DNA of 37,232 bases from Chromobacterium alticapitis (GCF_002924365.1 NZ_PQWB01000088.1:24810-62041), one strand, 5' to 3'; counted from the first letter of the stretch, positions 17,906 through 27,918 are shown. Notes: a model not told the origin generated them from the letters alone. Numbers and translations are program-made.

Positions 17906-18561
17906 TGCGTGAATTCGATCTGGTAGTGTTCGACTGGGACGGCACGCTGATGGACTCCACCAGCCACATCGTCCATGCTATCCAGCAAGCCTGCCGCGAC
18001 CTGGCCCTGCCGGTACCCGCTCGCGACGCCGCCAGCCATGTCATAGGCCTGCGCCTGGCCGACGCGCTGCGGCGCTTCTGCCCCGAGGACAGAGCGGAAC
18101 AGCTGCCGGCGCTGGTGGACGCCTTCCGCCGCCACTATCAGGCCAATCTCGACCAAGTCACGCTGTTCGACGCCGCGCGCGAAACGCTGGAAACCATCCG
18201 CGCCCACGGCGTATTCGTCGCCATCGCCACCGGCAGCAGCCGAGCCGGCCTGGAGCGCGCGCTGGGCGTCGTCGGCATAGCGGAACTGTTCGACGCCACC
18301 CGCACCGTGGACGAATGCCACTCCAAGCCTCACCCGGACATGCTGTTGCAACTGAGCGATTTTTTCGGCGTGACGCTGAGCCGCACCGTGATGATAGGCG
18401 ACACCAGCCACGACCTGCTGATGGCGCAAAACGCTGGCAGCCATGGCGTGGGCATCAGCCACGGCGCCCACTCCGACGAGCATTTGCGGCAATGCCAGCC
18501 TCGCGCCATCGTCCACTCCCTGCCCGAGCTGTCCTCATGGCTGCAGCCCAGACTAGGCTGA
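17905..18561 (+). CDS. HAD-superfamily phosphatase (Gph-like)
   Basis: A 218-residue HAD hydrolase of the phosphoglycolate phosphatase/beta-phosphoglucomutase group. Motif I is DWDGTLMDS with nucleophile Asp10 and acid/base Asp12; motif II is IATGSS; the motif III Lys is in HSKPHPDM; motif IV is VMIGDTSHDLLMA. An alpha-helical cap lies between motifs I and II. The substrate is a small phosphate ester but cannot be chosen from sequence. It overlaps rluC by one base (TGATG) and the next gene by 25 bases. In several betaproteobacteria this HAD gene sits between rluC and the Rieske gene as here. Confidence 0.88.
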   Translation: MREFDLVVFDWDGTLMDSTSHIVHAIQQACRDLALPVPARDAASHVIGLRLADALRRFCPEDRAEQLPALVDAFRRHYQANLDQVTLFDAARETLETIRAHGVFVAIATGSSRAGLERALGVVGIAELFDATRTVDECHSKPHPDMLLQLSDFFGVTLSRTVMIGDTSHDLLMAQNAGSHGVGISHGAHSDEHLRQCQPRAIVHSLPELSSWLQPRLG

Positions 18562-18905
18562 TCTGCGCTTCCAGCCAACTGGAAGATGGCGGACTGGCGC
18601 ACCGCTTCGAAATCGAACAGCCGGACGGCAGCAAGCTGCCCGCCATCGCCATTCGCTATCAGGGCCAGGTTTACGGCTATCTAAACCGCTGCCGCCACAT
18701 CCCCATTGAGCTCGACCTGCAGGACGGCCAGGTCTTCGACTTGACCGGCCACCACCTGATCTGCAGCATGCACGGCGCGCGCTACCACCCGGCCACCGGC
18801 TATTGCAGCTGGGGCCCCTGCCGCGGCCAATCGCTGGCCGCCTTGGACCTGATTGAAGAAAATGGCGAAGTCTGGCTCAATGCCATGCCGAGTGAATTTT
18901 GCTAG
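18537..18905 (+). CDS. Small Rieske [2Fe-2S] protein
   Basis: A 122-residue soluble protein that is almost only a Rieske domain. The cluster motif is Cys52-X-His54 (CRH) and Cys76-X2-His79 (CSMH). There is no signal peptide, membrane anchor or oxygenase domain, so it is a cytoplasmic electron carrier or redox sensor of unknown partner. The ATG at 18537 lies inside the HAD gene; 25 bases of overlap imply coupled translation. An additional CSWGPC near residues 90-95 adds two cysteines outside the cluster. The gene is conserved beside sppA in related bacteria, but its role is not known to me. Confidence 0.85.
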   Translation: MAAAQTRLICASSQLEDGGLAHRFEIEQPDGSKLPAIAIRYQGQVYGYLNRCRHIPIELDLQDGQVFDLTGHHLICSMHGARYHPATGYCSWGPCRGQSLAALDLIEENGEVWLNAMPSEFC

Positions 18906-18939
18906 ACTCTCGCGGAACCCCTTCCGGAGCACACCGACC

Positions 18940-19878
18940 ATGAGCGACACCCAGAACTGGGAACGACAACTGCTGGAAAAACTCGCCTCCTCGGCGCTCG
19001 TAGAACAGCGCCGCGCCAGGCAATGGAAAATCTTCTTCCGCCTGGTCTGGCTGTTCATCATCGCAGCCATCGCCGCCAGCCTGTTCCTGCGCCACGAAGA
19101 GAAAACCGGCGCCGGACTCGCCGACGGCAGCCACACCGCCAAGATTGAGCTCGATGGCGCGATCAGCAGCGACAACGACACCGGCGACAAACTGATCAAG
19201 GCGCTGGACGCCGCCTTCAAGGATCACGGCACCCGCGGCGTCATCATCGCGGCCAACAGCCCCGGCGGCAGCCCGGTGCTATCCGGCATGGTCTACGATG
19301 AAATTCGCCGCCTGAAAAAGCTGCATGCGGACATCCCGGTCTATGTCGTGGTCAGCGAGGTATGCGCCTCCGGCTGCTATTACATCGCCGCAGCAGCGGA
19401 CAAGATCTTCGTCGACAAGGCCAGCATCGTCGGCTCCATCGGCGTGCTGTCGGATGGATTCGGTTTCACCGGCGCCATGGAAAAGCTGGGCATAGACCGC
19501 CGCCTGAAGACCGCCGGCGAAAACAAGGCGATGGGCGATCCGTTCTCGCCGGTCAATCCCAAGCACGACGCGATACGCCAGCAACTACTGGACGACATCC
19601 ACGCGCAATTCATCCAGGCCGTGCAGGCCGGCCGCGGCAGCCGTTTGAAGAACGACCCGCAGCTGTTCAGCGGCATGGTCTGGCTGGGCGAAAAAGCCAT
19701 CCCGCTGGGTCTGGCGGATGGCTATGGCACCGTATCGTCCGTCGCCCGCGACGTAGTCAAGGCGGAGAAGACCGTGGATTACACCCAGCAGGACGATTTC
19801 TCCAGCCGCGTGGCGCGCCGCATAGGCGTGGAATTCGCCGGCGGCGTGAAATCGCTGTTCGACACGCAACTGTTCTGA
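18940..19878 (+). CDS. sppA: SppA-type signal peptide peptidase (S49)
   Basis: A 312-residue single-domain S49 serine peptidase anchored by one N-terminal membrane segment (about residues 31-50, FFRLVWLFIIAAIAASLFL), with the catalytic domain outside. The nucleophile is Ser144 (SEVCASGCYYIA) and the base is Lys196 (AGENKAMGDPFSP), as in the short Bacillus SppA; the 618-residue E. coli enzyme is a duplicated form. It cleaves leftover signal peptides and other membrane fragments. The start is the ATG at 18940 after CCGGAG; an in-frame ATG at 18853 would add an unlikely 29-residue extension. It lies 34 nt after the Rieske gene and 16 nt before motD. Confidence 0.9.
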   Translation: MSDTQNWERQLLEKLASSALVEQRRARQWKIFFRLVWLFIIAAIAASLFLRHEEKTGAGLADGSHTAKIELDGAISSDNDTGDKLIKALDAAFKDHGTRGVIIAANSPGGSPVLSGMVYDEIRRLKKLHADIPVYVVVSEVCASGCYYIAAAADKIFVDKASIVGSIGVLSDGFGFTGAMEKLGIDRRLKTAGENKAMGDPFSPVNPKHDAIRQQLLDDIHAQFIQAVQAGRGSRLKNDPQLFSGMVWLGEKAIPLGLADGYGTVSSVARDVVKAEKTVDYTQQDDFSSRVARRIGVEFAGGVKSLFDTQLF

Positions 19879-19894
19879 TCCATCGGAGGCGGCC

Positions 19895-20704
19895 ATGGCA
19901 TCCAGACGCAAGCGGCAAGAAGAGGAGCATGAGAACCACGAACGCTGGCTCGTCTCCTATGCCGACTTCATCACGCTGCTGTTCGCCTTCTTCGTGGTGA
20001 TGTACGCCATCTCCTCGCTGAACGAAGGCAAATACCGCGTCATGTCCTCCGCCATCATGGACGCCTTCCGCAGCGGCACCATGGTGACGGTGCAAACCAC
20101 GCCGCCCACCGGCGGCGCCAACACCATGATAGAAATTCCGCAGACCAAGCCGATAGGCAAGGCCGTCAAGTCCGGCCACCCGGCGCAGGAAACGGCCAAG
20201 CTTGGCCAGTTGACGCAGGACTTGGCCAAGGCGCTGGGTCCGCTAGTGATGAGCGGCGAGGTCACCATCACCCACAACAGCCAGGGCATCAATATAGACA
20301 TCCGCGACAGCGCGCTGTTCGCCGTCGGCCAGGCCGTGCCCAACCAGCAGTCGCTGCCGCTGATGTCCAGCATGGCGCGGCTGCTGGCGGGCGTGGACAA
20401 TTCCATTCGAGTGGAAGGATTCACCGACAACGTCCCCATACGCACGTCGATCTTCCCCTCCAACTGGGAACTGTCCGCCGCGCGCGCCGGCGGCGTGGTG
20501 CGGCTGTTCCAGGAAAACGGCATAGACCCGCAGCGCCTGGTCGCCGTCGGCCACGGCGCCAACCTGTCCGTCGCCGACAATAACTCGGCCGAAGGCCGCG
20601 CCCGCAACCGGCGGGTCACCATCTCCGTGCTGTCCGACGCATCCGGCGAGCCGGCCGCGGAAGCTTCTGCCCCCACCCCAACCGCAACCGAGGTAAACCC
20701 ATGA
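19895..20704 (+). CDS. motD: MotD, MotB-like flagellar stator protein
   Basis: A 269-residue stator B-subunit. The N-terminus [20 protein letters not shown] holds the single membrane segment with the proton-binding Asp24. After a linker with the plug region, residues from about 125 form the OmpA-like peptidoglycan-binding domain ([46 protein letters not shown]). The N-terminus is that of MotD, the second stator set of Pseudomonas-like bacteria. The partner A-subunit (MotC/MotA) is not adjacent; the neighbours are sppA and rutE. GGAGG stands eight bases before the ATG. The stop overlaps rutE as ATGA. Confidence 0.88.
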   Translation: MASRRKRQEEEHENHERWLVSYADFITLLFAFFVVMYAISSLNEGKYRVMSSAIMDAFRSGTMVTVQTTPPTGGANTMIEIPQTKPIGKAVKSGHPAQETAKLGQLTQDLAKALGPLVMSGEVTITHNSQGINIDIRDSALFAVGQAVPNQQSLPLMSSMARLLAGVDNSIRVEGFTDNVPIRTSIFPSNWELSAARAGGVVRLFQENGIDPQRLVAVGHGANLSVADNNSAEGRARNRRVTISVLSDASGEPAAEASAPTPTATEVNP

Positions 20705-21291
20705 GCACTCCCGTTTCCCACGCCACGCTGGAACAGCTGTTCCTGAACGCCCGCACCCACAGCCACTGGCAGCCGCGGCCGGTAGGCGACGAGCTGCTGC
20801 ATCAACTGCACGAACTGCTGAAACATGCGCCGACCAGCGCCAATTGCTCGCCGGCCCGCCTCGTCTTCGTCAAGAGCGCGGAAGCCAAGGCCAAGCTCAA
20901 GCCCTGCCTGGCCGAAGGCAATGTCGAAAAGACCATGGCCGCGCCGGTATGCGTGATCGTCGCCCACGACACCCGCTTCTACGAGCACCTGCCCAAGTTG
21001 TTCCCGCACGCCGATGCCAAGAGCTGGTTCGAGGGCAATCAGCCGCTGATCGACACCACCGCCTTCCGCAACGGCACGCTGCAAGGCGCCTACCTGATCC
21101 TGGCCGCCCGCTCGCTGGGCCTGGATTGCGGTCCGATGTCCGGCTTCGACAACGCCGCAGTGGACGCCGCCTTCTTCCCGGACGGCCGCTTCAAATCCAA
21201 CTTCCTGATCAACCTGGGTTACGGCGAAGCCGACAAGCTGTTCCCGCGCTCGCCGCGCTTCGACTTCGACGAGGCCTGCCACATCCTGTAA
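20701..21291 (+). CDS. rutE: RutE-like nitroreductase family protein
   Basis: A 196-residue FMN-binding nitroreductase, the same length as E. coli RutE, which reduces malonic semialdehyde to 3-hydroxypropionate at the end of uracil breakdown. Family marks are [60 protein letters not shown] and [16 protein letters not shown]. No other rut gene is near, so it may act as a general malonic semialdehyde or enone reductase. It starts inside the motD stop (ATGA), which is good evidence for co-translation with a flagellar gene. Confidence 0.87.
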   Translation: MSTPVSHATLEQLFLNARTHSHWQPRPVGDELLHQLHELLKHAPTSANCSPARLVFVKSAEAKAKLKPCLAEGNVEKTMAAPVCVIVAHDTRFYEHLPKLFPHADAKSWFEGNQPLIDTTAFRNGTLQGAYLILAARSLGLDCGPMSGFDNAAVDAAFFPDGRFKSNFLINLGYGEADKLFPRSPRFDFDEACHIL

Positions 21292-21319
21292 GCCAGCAAT
21301 TGATTCTGGCTTGATCCTC

Positions 21320-21363
21320 ATGCCCGGTTATAATGCCGGGCATTTGTCTGCCCGGAGAATGCC
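21320..21363 (+). promoter_or_regulatory. pyrD promoter and three-arm leader
   Basis: Three related arms lie in 44 bases: A, ATGCCCGG (21320-21327); B, CCGGGCAT (21336-21343); C, TGCCCGG (21349-21355). B can pair with A or with C. C overlaps the pyrD Shine-Dalgarno CGGAG (21353-21357). A perfect TATAAT (21329-21334) sits between A and B; its -35 is weak (CTGGCT, 17 bases up). Transcripts starting from this box lose most of B and leave the ribosome site free. Longer transcripts can fold either way. Confidence 0.65.
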
Positions 21364-22398
21364 ATGCTGTACCCGCTGCTGCGCCCGCTGTTGTTCAAGT
21401 TCGACGCGGAAACCGCCCACGAGCACACTTTGAAGATGCTGGACCGCGCGCACCGGCTGCATTTGACCCCGCTGGCCGCCGGCCCCGCCGCGCGCCGCCC
21501 GGTGGAGGCCATGGGCATCGTCTTCCCTAACCCGGTGGGCTTGGCCGCCGGCCTGGACAAGAACGGCGAACACATCGACGCACTGGCCGCGCTCGGCTTC
21601 GGCTTCATCGAGATCGGCACCATCACCCCGCGCCCGCAGGACGGCAACCCCAAGCCGCGGCTGTTCCGCCTGCCGGAACACGAGGCCATCATCAACCGCA
21701 TGGGTTTCAACAACCATGGTGTGGCCGCGCTGCTGGAAAACGTCCGCCGCTGCAAATTCAAAGGCGTGCTCGGCATCAATATCGGCAAGAACGCGATTAC
21801 GCCCATAGAAAACGCCGTGGATGACTACCTGGCCTGCCTGGATCAGGTCTACACGGCCGCCAGCTACGTCACCGTCAACATCTCCTCGCCCAACACCAAG
21901 AATCTGCGCCAGCTGCAACAGGGCGACGAGCTGGGCAAGCTGCTCGCCTCGCTGAAGCGCCGCCAACAGGAACTGGCCGACCGGCACGGCCGCTACGTGC
22001 CGCTGGCGGTGAAAATCGCGCCGGACCTCGACGACGAGCAAATCGCGGAAATCGCCCGCCTCCTGACCGCGAACGGCATAGACGGCGTCATCGCCACCAA
22101 TACCACGCTGTCCCGCGCCGAAATCGCCGGCCACCCGCTGGAAAGCGAGGCAGGCGGCCTGTCCGGCGCGCCGGTGCGCAGCCGCTCCACCGCGGTCATC
22201 CGCAAGCTGGCGCGGGAACTTGACGGCGCGCTGCCTATCATAGGAGTTGGCGGCATCCTGTCTGGAAATGACGCTGTCGAAAAACTGGATGCCGGCGCCG
22301 CCCTGGTGCAAATCTACAGCGGACTGATCTACCGCGGTCCAGAGCTGGTTGGAGAATGCGGCCGGGCTGCGGCGCAATACTTACAAGCTCGCAACTGA
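21364..22398 (+). CDS. pyrD: PyrD, dihydroorotate dehydrogenase (quinone, class 2)
   Basis: A 344-residue class-2 dihydroorotate dehydrogenase, which oxidises dihydroorotate to orotate in pyrimidine synthesis and passes electrons through FMN to membrane quinone. The N-terminal 40 residues ([20 protein letters not shown]) form the membrane-binding helical pair of class 2. Catalytic Ser175 is in [15 protein letters not shown] and substrate motifs are [37 protein letters not shown] and [11 protein letters not shown]. The ATG at 21364 has CGGAG eight bases upstream. It lies 72 nt after rutE with its own TATAAT box, and 20 nt before the lipoprotein gene. Confidence 0.95.
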   Translation: MLYPLLRPLLFKFDAETAHEHTLKMLDRAHRLHLTPLAAGPAARRPVEAMGIVFPNPVGLAAGLDKNGEHIDALAALGFGFIEIGTITPRPQDGNPKPRLFRLPEHEAIINRMGFNNHGVAALLENVRRCKFKGVLGINIGKNAITPIENAVDDYLACLDQVYTAASYVTVNISSPNTKNLRQLQQGDELGKLLASLKRRQQELADRHGRYVPLAVKIAPDLDDEQIAEIARLLTANGIDGVIATNTTLSRAEIAGHPLESEAGGLSGAPVRSRSTAVIRKLARELDGALPIIGVGGILSGNDAVEKLDAGAALVQIYSGLIYRGPELVGECGRAAAQYLQARN

Positions 22399-22418
22399 AC
22401 CGAAGAATGGAGCTGAAA

Positions 22419-22880
22419 ATGACCTCTACCCTATCCCGCGCATGCCTGATCGGCCTGATGAGCGCAGGCTTCCTCAGCGGCTGCGCCACCTCGGACTCCG
22501 CCGCCGTTTACTCCAAGAGCCAGATGCGCCAGGCGCAAACCGTGCAGTTCGGCACGGTGCTATCAGTGCAAAACGTCAAAATGGAAGGCGACAACAATGA
22601 ATTGCTGACGCTGGGCGGCGCCGCGCTGGGCGGCCTGGCCGGCAGCAATGTAGGCGGCGGCAAGGGCCAAGCCGCCGGCGCCATCGTCGGCGCGCTGGCC
22701 GGCGGCTTCGGCACCCAGGCGGCGCAGCGCGCGATGACCAAAAACGCGCTGGAAATCACGGTCAAGCTGGATTCCGGCCGCACCGTCTCCATCGTGCAGG
22801 AAGCCGACATCCCCTTCGTCGTCAATCAGCGCGTCAAGCTGTTGAGCGGCGGCGGCAACGACCGCGTCGTGCCTTACTAA
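22419..22880 (+). CDS. Glycine-zipper outer-membrane lipoprotein
   Basis: A 153-residue predicted lipoprotein of the SlyB/PCP type. The signal peptide MTSTLSRACLIGLMSAGFLS ends in a lipobox (FLSGC) with lipidated Cys22; the next residues AT carry no Asp retention signal, so sorting to the outer membrane is likely. Residues about 64-105 are a glycine zipper (LGGAALGGLAGSNVGGG, AAGAIVGALAGGFG), which packs or spans membrane. The C-terminal part is a small beta domain (ITVKLDSGRTVSIVQ). The ATG at 22419 has GGAG six bases upstream; an ATG at 22407 is less well placed. It follows pyrD by 20 nt. These proteins help outer-membrane integrity, but the exact role is open. Confidence 0.85.
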   Translation: MTSTLSRACLIGLMSAGFLSGCATSDSAAVYSKSQMRQAQTVQFGTVLSVQNVKMEGDNNELLTLGGAALGGLAGSNVGGGKGQAAGAIVGALAGGFGTQAAQRAMTKNALEITVKLDSGRTVSIVQEADIPFVVNQRVKLLSGGGNDRVVPY

Positions 22881-22894
22881 GCAAGCCGTACAGC

Positions 22895-22921
22895 CAAAAA
22901 AACGGGCCCGCAAGGGCCCGT
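22895..22921 (-). terminator. Terminator of fur-aat-bpt
   Basis: ACGGGCCC (22902-22909) pairs with GGGCCCGT (22914-22921), loop GCAA. Read on the minus strand it is followed by seven T's, a strong intrinsic terminator 7 bp after the bpt stop. It also lies 21 bp beyond the convergent lipoprotein gene and may stop that transcript too, though without a T run on the plus strand. Confidence 0.9.
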
Positions 22922-22928
22922 TGCCATT

Positions 22929-23672
22929 TCAGGCGCCTGCCCGCCCGTGGCCGGGCAGCCACTGCCACCGGCCTGCGCGCAGCATCTGCAAGGGATGGTA
23001 ACCGGACTTGTAGGACATCTTGCGGCACTCCCGTATCCAGTAACCCAGATAGACATAGCCCAGCCCCAACGCCCGCGCCTGCTCCACTTGCCACAGCACG
23101 TTGTAGACGCCCAGGCTCATCTGGGCATCCTCCGGGTCATAAAAGGTATAGACGGCGGACAAGCCGTCGGCCAATTTATCGACCAGGCTGACCATCTTCA
23201 GCTCGCCGCCCAGGCGGAACTCCACCAGATGGCTGTCCACCCCGCTCTTCAGGATGAATTCAGAATATTGCTGCGCATCGTCCTCCGACATGCCGCCGCC
23301 GGCATGGCGCGTCTGCTGGTACAGACGGTACAAGGCGTAATGTTCTGCGTCGAAGCTCAACGGCATCCAGCGCGCGCTCATCTCGCTCCCGCGCTTCCAC
23401 ACCCGCCGCTGGGTGCGATTGGGCTGAAACTGCTCCACCGGCAGGCGCACAGGAATGCAGGCCTGGCAGGTGTCGCAATAGGGACGATAGGTATAAAAGC
23501 CGCTGCGGCGAAAACCCAGCCGCACCAGTTGGCTATAGACGCCGCTGTCTATCGCCTCGGCCGGGATCGCCACTTGCGAGCGAGCCTGCCGGTCGGGCAG
23601 ATAGCTGCACGGATACGGCGCGGTGGCGTAAAAATGGATGGCCGCGACTTGGCCGGCTTCACGATGACTCAT
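22929..23672 (-). CDS. bpt: Bpt, aspartate/glutamate leucyltransferase
   Basis: A 247-residue aminoacyl-tRNA-protein transferase related to eukaryotic ATE1. The bacterial Bpt form adds leucine to proteins that begin with Asp or Glu, marking them for ClpS/ClpAP. Marks: Tyr/Cys-rich N-terminus ([20 protein letters not shown]), [20 protein letters not shown] with its four-cysteine group, and [19 protein letters not shown] with [20 protein letters not shown] near the end. The ATG at 23672 lies 14 bases inside the upstream aat gene and has no good ribosome site, so translation is probably coupled. Confidence 0.92.
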   Translation of the reverse strand: MSHREAGQVAAIHFYATAPYPCSYLPDRQARSQVAIPAEAIDSGVYSQLVRLGFRRSGFYTYRPYCDTCQACIPVRLPVEQFQPNRTQRRVWKRGSEMSARWMPLSFDAEHYALYRLYQQTRHAGGGMSEDDAQQYSEFILKSGVDSHLVEFRLGGELKMVSLVDKLADGLSAVYTFYDPEDAQMSLGVYNVLWQVEQARALGLGYVYLGYWIRECRKMSYKSGYHPLQMLRAGRWQWLPGHGRAGA

Positions 23673-24360
23673 GGCGGTAATGGTAGTCCCACATTTGGCC
23701 GGGCGGGGATTGCCCTGTCATTTGCTTTAGCGTAGCAAGAAAAACATCGCGCGGCACCAAGCGGGCGCCCAAACTGGCCAGATGCGACGTGTGCATCTGG
23801 CAATCGATCATTTCCACCCCCTGCCCGGCCAAGTGCCTGACCATATGGACGAAGGCCAGCTTGGAAGCATCCGGGCGGTGGGAAAACATGGATTCGCCAT
23901 AAAACATCCGGCCTATGGACACGCCGTACAAACCGCCCGCCAGCTCGCCGTCCATCCAGGTTTCAAAGCTATGGGCGTATCCCAAGCCATGCAGACGGCA
24001 ATAGGCGGCCTGCATCTCCGGCACGATCCAGGTGCCGTCCTGGCCTGGCCGCGGTTCCGCGCAGGCCCGCATCACATCGGCGAAGGCGGTGTCGACGCGG
24101 ATTTCATAATCCAGATTGCGCAAAGTCTTGGCCAGCGAACGGCTGACCTTCAGCTCCTCGGGAAACAGCACCATGCGCGGCGCGGGCGACCACCACAGAA
24201 TGGGCTCGCCTTCGGAAAACCAGGGGAAAATGCCTTGCGAATAGGCGCAGAGCAAGCGCCTGGGGGACAAATCGCCGCCGGCGGCCAGCAGGCCGTTGGG
24301 ATGACTCAAGGCCTGCGCCGCCGGCGGGAAGACAGGCTCGGGGCCGAGCCAGGGAATCAT
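23659..24360 (-). CDS. aat: Aat, leucyl/phenylalanyl-tRNA-protein transferase
   Basis: A 233-residue enzyme that adds Leu or Phe to proteins starting with Arg or Lys, creating a ClpS N-degron. Family marks are [72 protein letters not shown], and [16 protein letters not shown]. The ATG at 24360 shares one base with the fur stop (TGATG). An in-frame longer start at 24507 lies inside fur and is unlikely. Together with Bpt it covers both bacterial routes for making secondary destabilising N-termini into primary ones. Confidence 0.95.
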   Translation of the reverse strand: MIPWLGPEPVFPPAAQALSHPNGLLAAGGDLSPRRLLCAYSQGIFPWFSEGEPILWWSPAPRMVLFPEELKVSRSLAKTLRNLDYEIRVDTAFADVMRACAEPRPGQDGTWIVPEMQAAYCRLHGLGYAHSFETWMDGELAGGLYGVSIGRMFYGESMFSHRPDASKLAFVHMVRHLAGQGVEMIDCQMHTSHLASLGARLVPRDVFLATLKQMTGQSPPGQMWDYHYRHESS

Positions 24361-24788
24361 CAGCGGTGACCGCCCTTGCCGAGGCAATCCGGACACTCGC
24401 CGTACATGTACAAGGCATGCTCGACGATGCGGAAGCCATGCTGCTCGGCAATGCGGTCCTGCAGCGCTTCGATCTCGGGATCGAAGAATTCCACCACCTT
24501 GCCGCAATTGACGCAGACCATGTGGTCGTGGTGGCCGCCCTGGTTCAACTCGTACACGGCTTTGCCGGTTTCGAAGTGGTGGCGCACCAAGATGCCCGCC
24601 TGCTCGAACTGCGTCAGCACGCGGTAGATGGTGGCGAGGCCGATGTCGATGTTTTCCGCGAGCAGCTTGCGGTACACATCTTCCGCCGACATATGGCCGG
24701 AATCGCCCTGCTCGAACAGATCGAGTATTTTCAGGCGCGGACCAGTGGCTTTCAGTCCGATATCTTTGAGGTGACTGGCTTTGCTCAT
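24360..24788 (-). CDS. fur: Fur, ferric uptake regulator
   Basis: A 142-residue iron-dependent repressor. Winged-helix DNA-binding domain at 1-80 ([32 protein letters not shown]). The dimerisation domain has the metal ligands HHDH (86-89), Cys92-X2-Cys95 and Cys132-X2-Cys135; the latter two pairs form the structural zinc site in many Fur proteins. It is the first gene of fur-aat-bpt and is divergent from bamE, a common pairing. I looked for a Fur box in the 96-bp fur/bamE gap; ATCATGATAAAG (24816-24827) is only a weak match, so autoregulation is not shown. Confidence 0.96.
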   Translation of the reverse strand: MSKASHLKDIGLKATGPRLKILDLFEQGDSGHMSAEDVYRKLLAENIDIGLATIYRVLTQFEQAGILVRHHFETGKAVYELNQGGHHDHMVCVNCGKVVEFFDPEIEALQDRIAEQHGFRIVEHALYMYGECPDCLGKGGHR

Positions 24789-24884
24789 CGTGATATAAAG
24801 TGTGTCGATTTTCGAATCATGATAAAGCCTTTTGACGGCTTTGCCTAATTACAGCCTCATAAACATCGAGCCAATCGGAGTATC

Positions 24885-26071
<1,187 letters not shown>

Positions 26072-26076
26072 GCACT

Positions 26077-26102
26077 GGAGGGGCGTTAACGCCCCTCCTT
26101 TT
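26077..26102 (+). terminator. Perfect palindrome with T tail after dapB
   Basis: A 22-base perfect palindrome (26077-26098): GGAGGGGCG, TTAA, CGCCCCTCC, followed by TTTT. It starts 5 bp after the dapB stop and looks like a strong terminator. The next gene's ATG is only 8 bases past the stem, so it also shapes that gene's leader. Confidence 0.85.
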
Positions 26103-26106
26103 CCCC

Positions 26107-27072
26107 ATGCGCCTCTCCACGCTGCTCCCCCTGCTGCTGTTCCTGCTGCTCGCCACCGCTATCGCTTCCCTATCGCACCACAGTCATCTGCAAATCGACA
26201 GTTTGTTGCGCCTATCCCCGCAGCCCCCGCTGGAGTGGCAATTGCTGTTGGAGCTGCGCCTGCCGCGCCTGCTTGCTTCCGCTTGCGCCGGCGCGCTGCT
26301 GGCCAGCGCGGGCGCCGCCGTGCAGGCCCGCTTCCGCAATCCGCTGGCGGAGCCCGGCTTGATCGGCATCAATAGCGGCGGCGCGCTGGCCGCGGCGCTG
26401 GCGCTGAGCCTGGGCGCCGGCCTTTACGGCGTGGCGGCAGCCGGCTTCGTCGGGGGCCTATCCTCCCTGCTGCTGATCCGACTGCTGGGCAGCGACCGCG
26501 ATGGCAACCGCCTGATCCTGAGCGGGCTGGCTGTCAGCACCTTGCTCGGCAGCCTGCTGACGCTGCTGATCACCACGCTGCCGGATGGCTCGCTGCGCGT
26601 CGTCACCTTCTGGCTGATGGGCAGCTTCGCCAGTCTGGAGTGGCCGCAGACCTTGATCCTGCTGCTGGCCACGCCCCTGGTCTGGCTGGGTCTGCACAGC
26701 AACTGGCGTTTCTTGAATGCCTTGCAGCTGGGCGAGGGCGCGGCCTTCTATCTGGGTTTCCCGGTGCGCCGCCGCGAATGGGCCGTCATTCTGCTGGCTG
26801 CGCTGGCAGCCGGCCTCGTAGTGGCGAACTGCGGCATGATAGGCTTCGTCGGTCTGATGGCCCCGCATCTGGCGCGGCAGCTGGTCGGCGGCGACGCGCG
26901 GCGCCTGCTGCTGACGGCCCCGCTGCTGGGCGCCTGGCTTAGCCTGGGCTCGGACTGGCTGGCGCAATCGCTGCTGGCGCCGGCGGAGTTGCCAGTCGGC
27001 GTCATCACCAGTCTGCTGGGCGCGCCCTTCTTCCTGTGGCTGCTGCGCCAGCAGGAGCGTCGCCATGCTTGA
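26107..27072 (+). CDS. FecCD-family iron-type ABC permease
   Basis: A 321-residue, very hydrophobic permease of the BtuC/FecCD family, which moves heme, siderophores or vitamin B12 through the inner membrane. Marks are RLPRLLASACAGALLASAGA, NPLAEPGLIGINSGGALAAA, GMIGFVGLMAPHLARQLVGG (the ATPase contact) and LPVGVITSLLGAPFFLWLL. The frame is open upstream, but the only reasonable start is the ATG at 26107, which has no Shine-Dalgarno and stands right after the dapB terminator. It overlaps the ATPase gene by 8 bases. The periplasmic binding protein and outer-membrane receptor are not in the window, so the substrate is unproven. Confidence 0.85.
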   Translation: MRLSTLLPLLLFLLLATAIASLSHHSHLQIDSLLRLSPQPPLEWQLLLELRLPRLLASACAGALLASAGAAVQARFRNPLAEPGLIGINSGGALAAALALSLGAGLYGVAAAGFVGGLSSLLLIRLLGSDRDGNRLILSGLAVSTLLGSLLTLLITTLPDGSLRVVTFWLMGSFASLEWPQTLILLLATPLVWLGLHSNWRFLNALQLGEGAAFYLGFPVRRREWAVILLAALAAGLVVANCGMIGFVGLMAPHLARQLVGGDARRLLLTAPLLGAWLSLGSDWLAQSLLAPAELPVGVITSLLGAPFFLWLLRQQERRHA

Positions 27073-27850
27073 GGCCCGCCACGCCAGTTTGATCCGGCAA
27101 GGCCGTCCGGTGCTGGACGATATCAGCCTGGCGCTGCGCCCCGGCGAGCTGCTGATCGTGCTCGGGCCGAATGGCGCCGGGAAAAGCTCTTTGTTGAAAT
27201 TGCTGTCCGGCCTGTGGCGGCCTGACTCGGGCGAGATACTGCTGGATGGGCGGCCGCTTATGGAGCTGGGCAGTCTACAGCTCGCCGCCCGGCGGGCCGT
27301 CATGGAGCAGCATCCGCAGACGCCGCTAGACTGGACCGCCGAGGAACTAGTCGCCGCCGGCGCCTATTTGCACCCCACTCTCGACAGGCGAAAAACCGCC
27401 TCCGCCATAGACCAGGCGCTGGAGCTGGCATCCGCCGCGTACCTGCGCAGGCGCCGACTGGCCGAACTATCAGGCGGAGAAAAACAGAAGCTGCAACTGG
27501 CGCGCGCCCTGTGCCAGCTGTTGCTGTCCGAGCATCCTGAGCGCTATCTGCTGCTGGACGAACCCACCGCCGCGCTGGACTTCGCCCTGGCCGACGCGCT
27601 GATGGCCCAGGTTCGCACGCTATGCCGCCAAACCGGCATAGGCGCGTTGGCCGTGGTGCATGACCTGAATCTGGCCTTGCGACACGCCGACCAAGCCTTG
27701 CTGCTCAACGACGGCCGCGTCGCCGGCTATGGCGCCGCGGCCGACATGATGCAACGCGAAAGGCTGGAACAGGTGTATGGCGTTCGTCTGGCGGAGCTGA
27801 CGCATCCGGACCAGCCCTGGCGCGCCTTCATTCCGCTGCAAGGCGGCTGA
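27065..27850 (+). CDS. HmuV-like iron/heme ABC transporter ATPase
   Basis: A 261-residue ATPase paired with the FecCD permease. Motifs: Walker A GPNGAGKSS (34-42), signature LSGGEKQKLQLARAL, Walker B YLLLDEPTAALD and H-loop HDLNLALRHAD. The extra residues between signature and Walker B (CQLLLSEHPERYLLL) and the overall length are typical of the heme type, HmuV; FecE- or BtuD-like ATPases are the alternative. The ATG at 27065 lies inside the permease gene, with AGGAG (27054-27058) six bases upstream. Confidence 0.85.
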   Translation: MLEARHASLIRQGRPVLDDISLALRPGELLIVLGPNGAGKSSLLKLLSGLWRPDSGEILLDGRPLMELGSLQLAARRAVMEQHPQTPLDWTAEELVAAGAYLHPTLDRRKTASAIDQALELASAAYLRRRRLAELSGGEKQKLQLARALCQLLLSEHPERYLLLDEPTAALDFALADALMAQVRTLCRQTGIGALAVVHDLNLALRHADQALLLNDGRVAGYGAAADMMQRERLEQVYGVRLAELTHPDQPWRAFIPLQGG

Positions 27851-27918
27851 CGGATATTGCGCCGAGCGATCAAACCTGCCATTCTGACCTCCTCGCACTC
27901 GCAACCGGAATGCTCTCC

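Noticed and set aside
24789-24884. A Fur box in the fur/bamE gap
   Set aside because: ATCATGATAAAG is only a partial match to the 19-bp consensus and would be expected by chance in AT-rich DNA.
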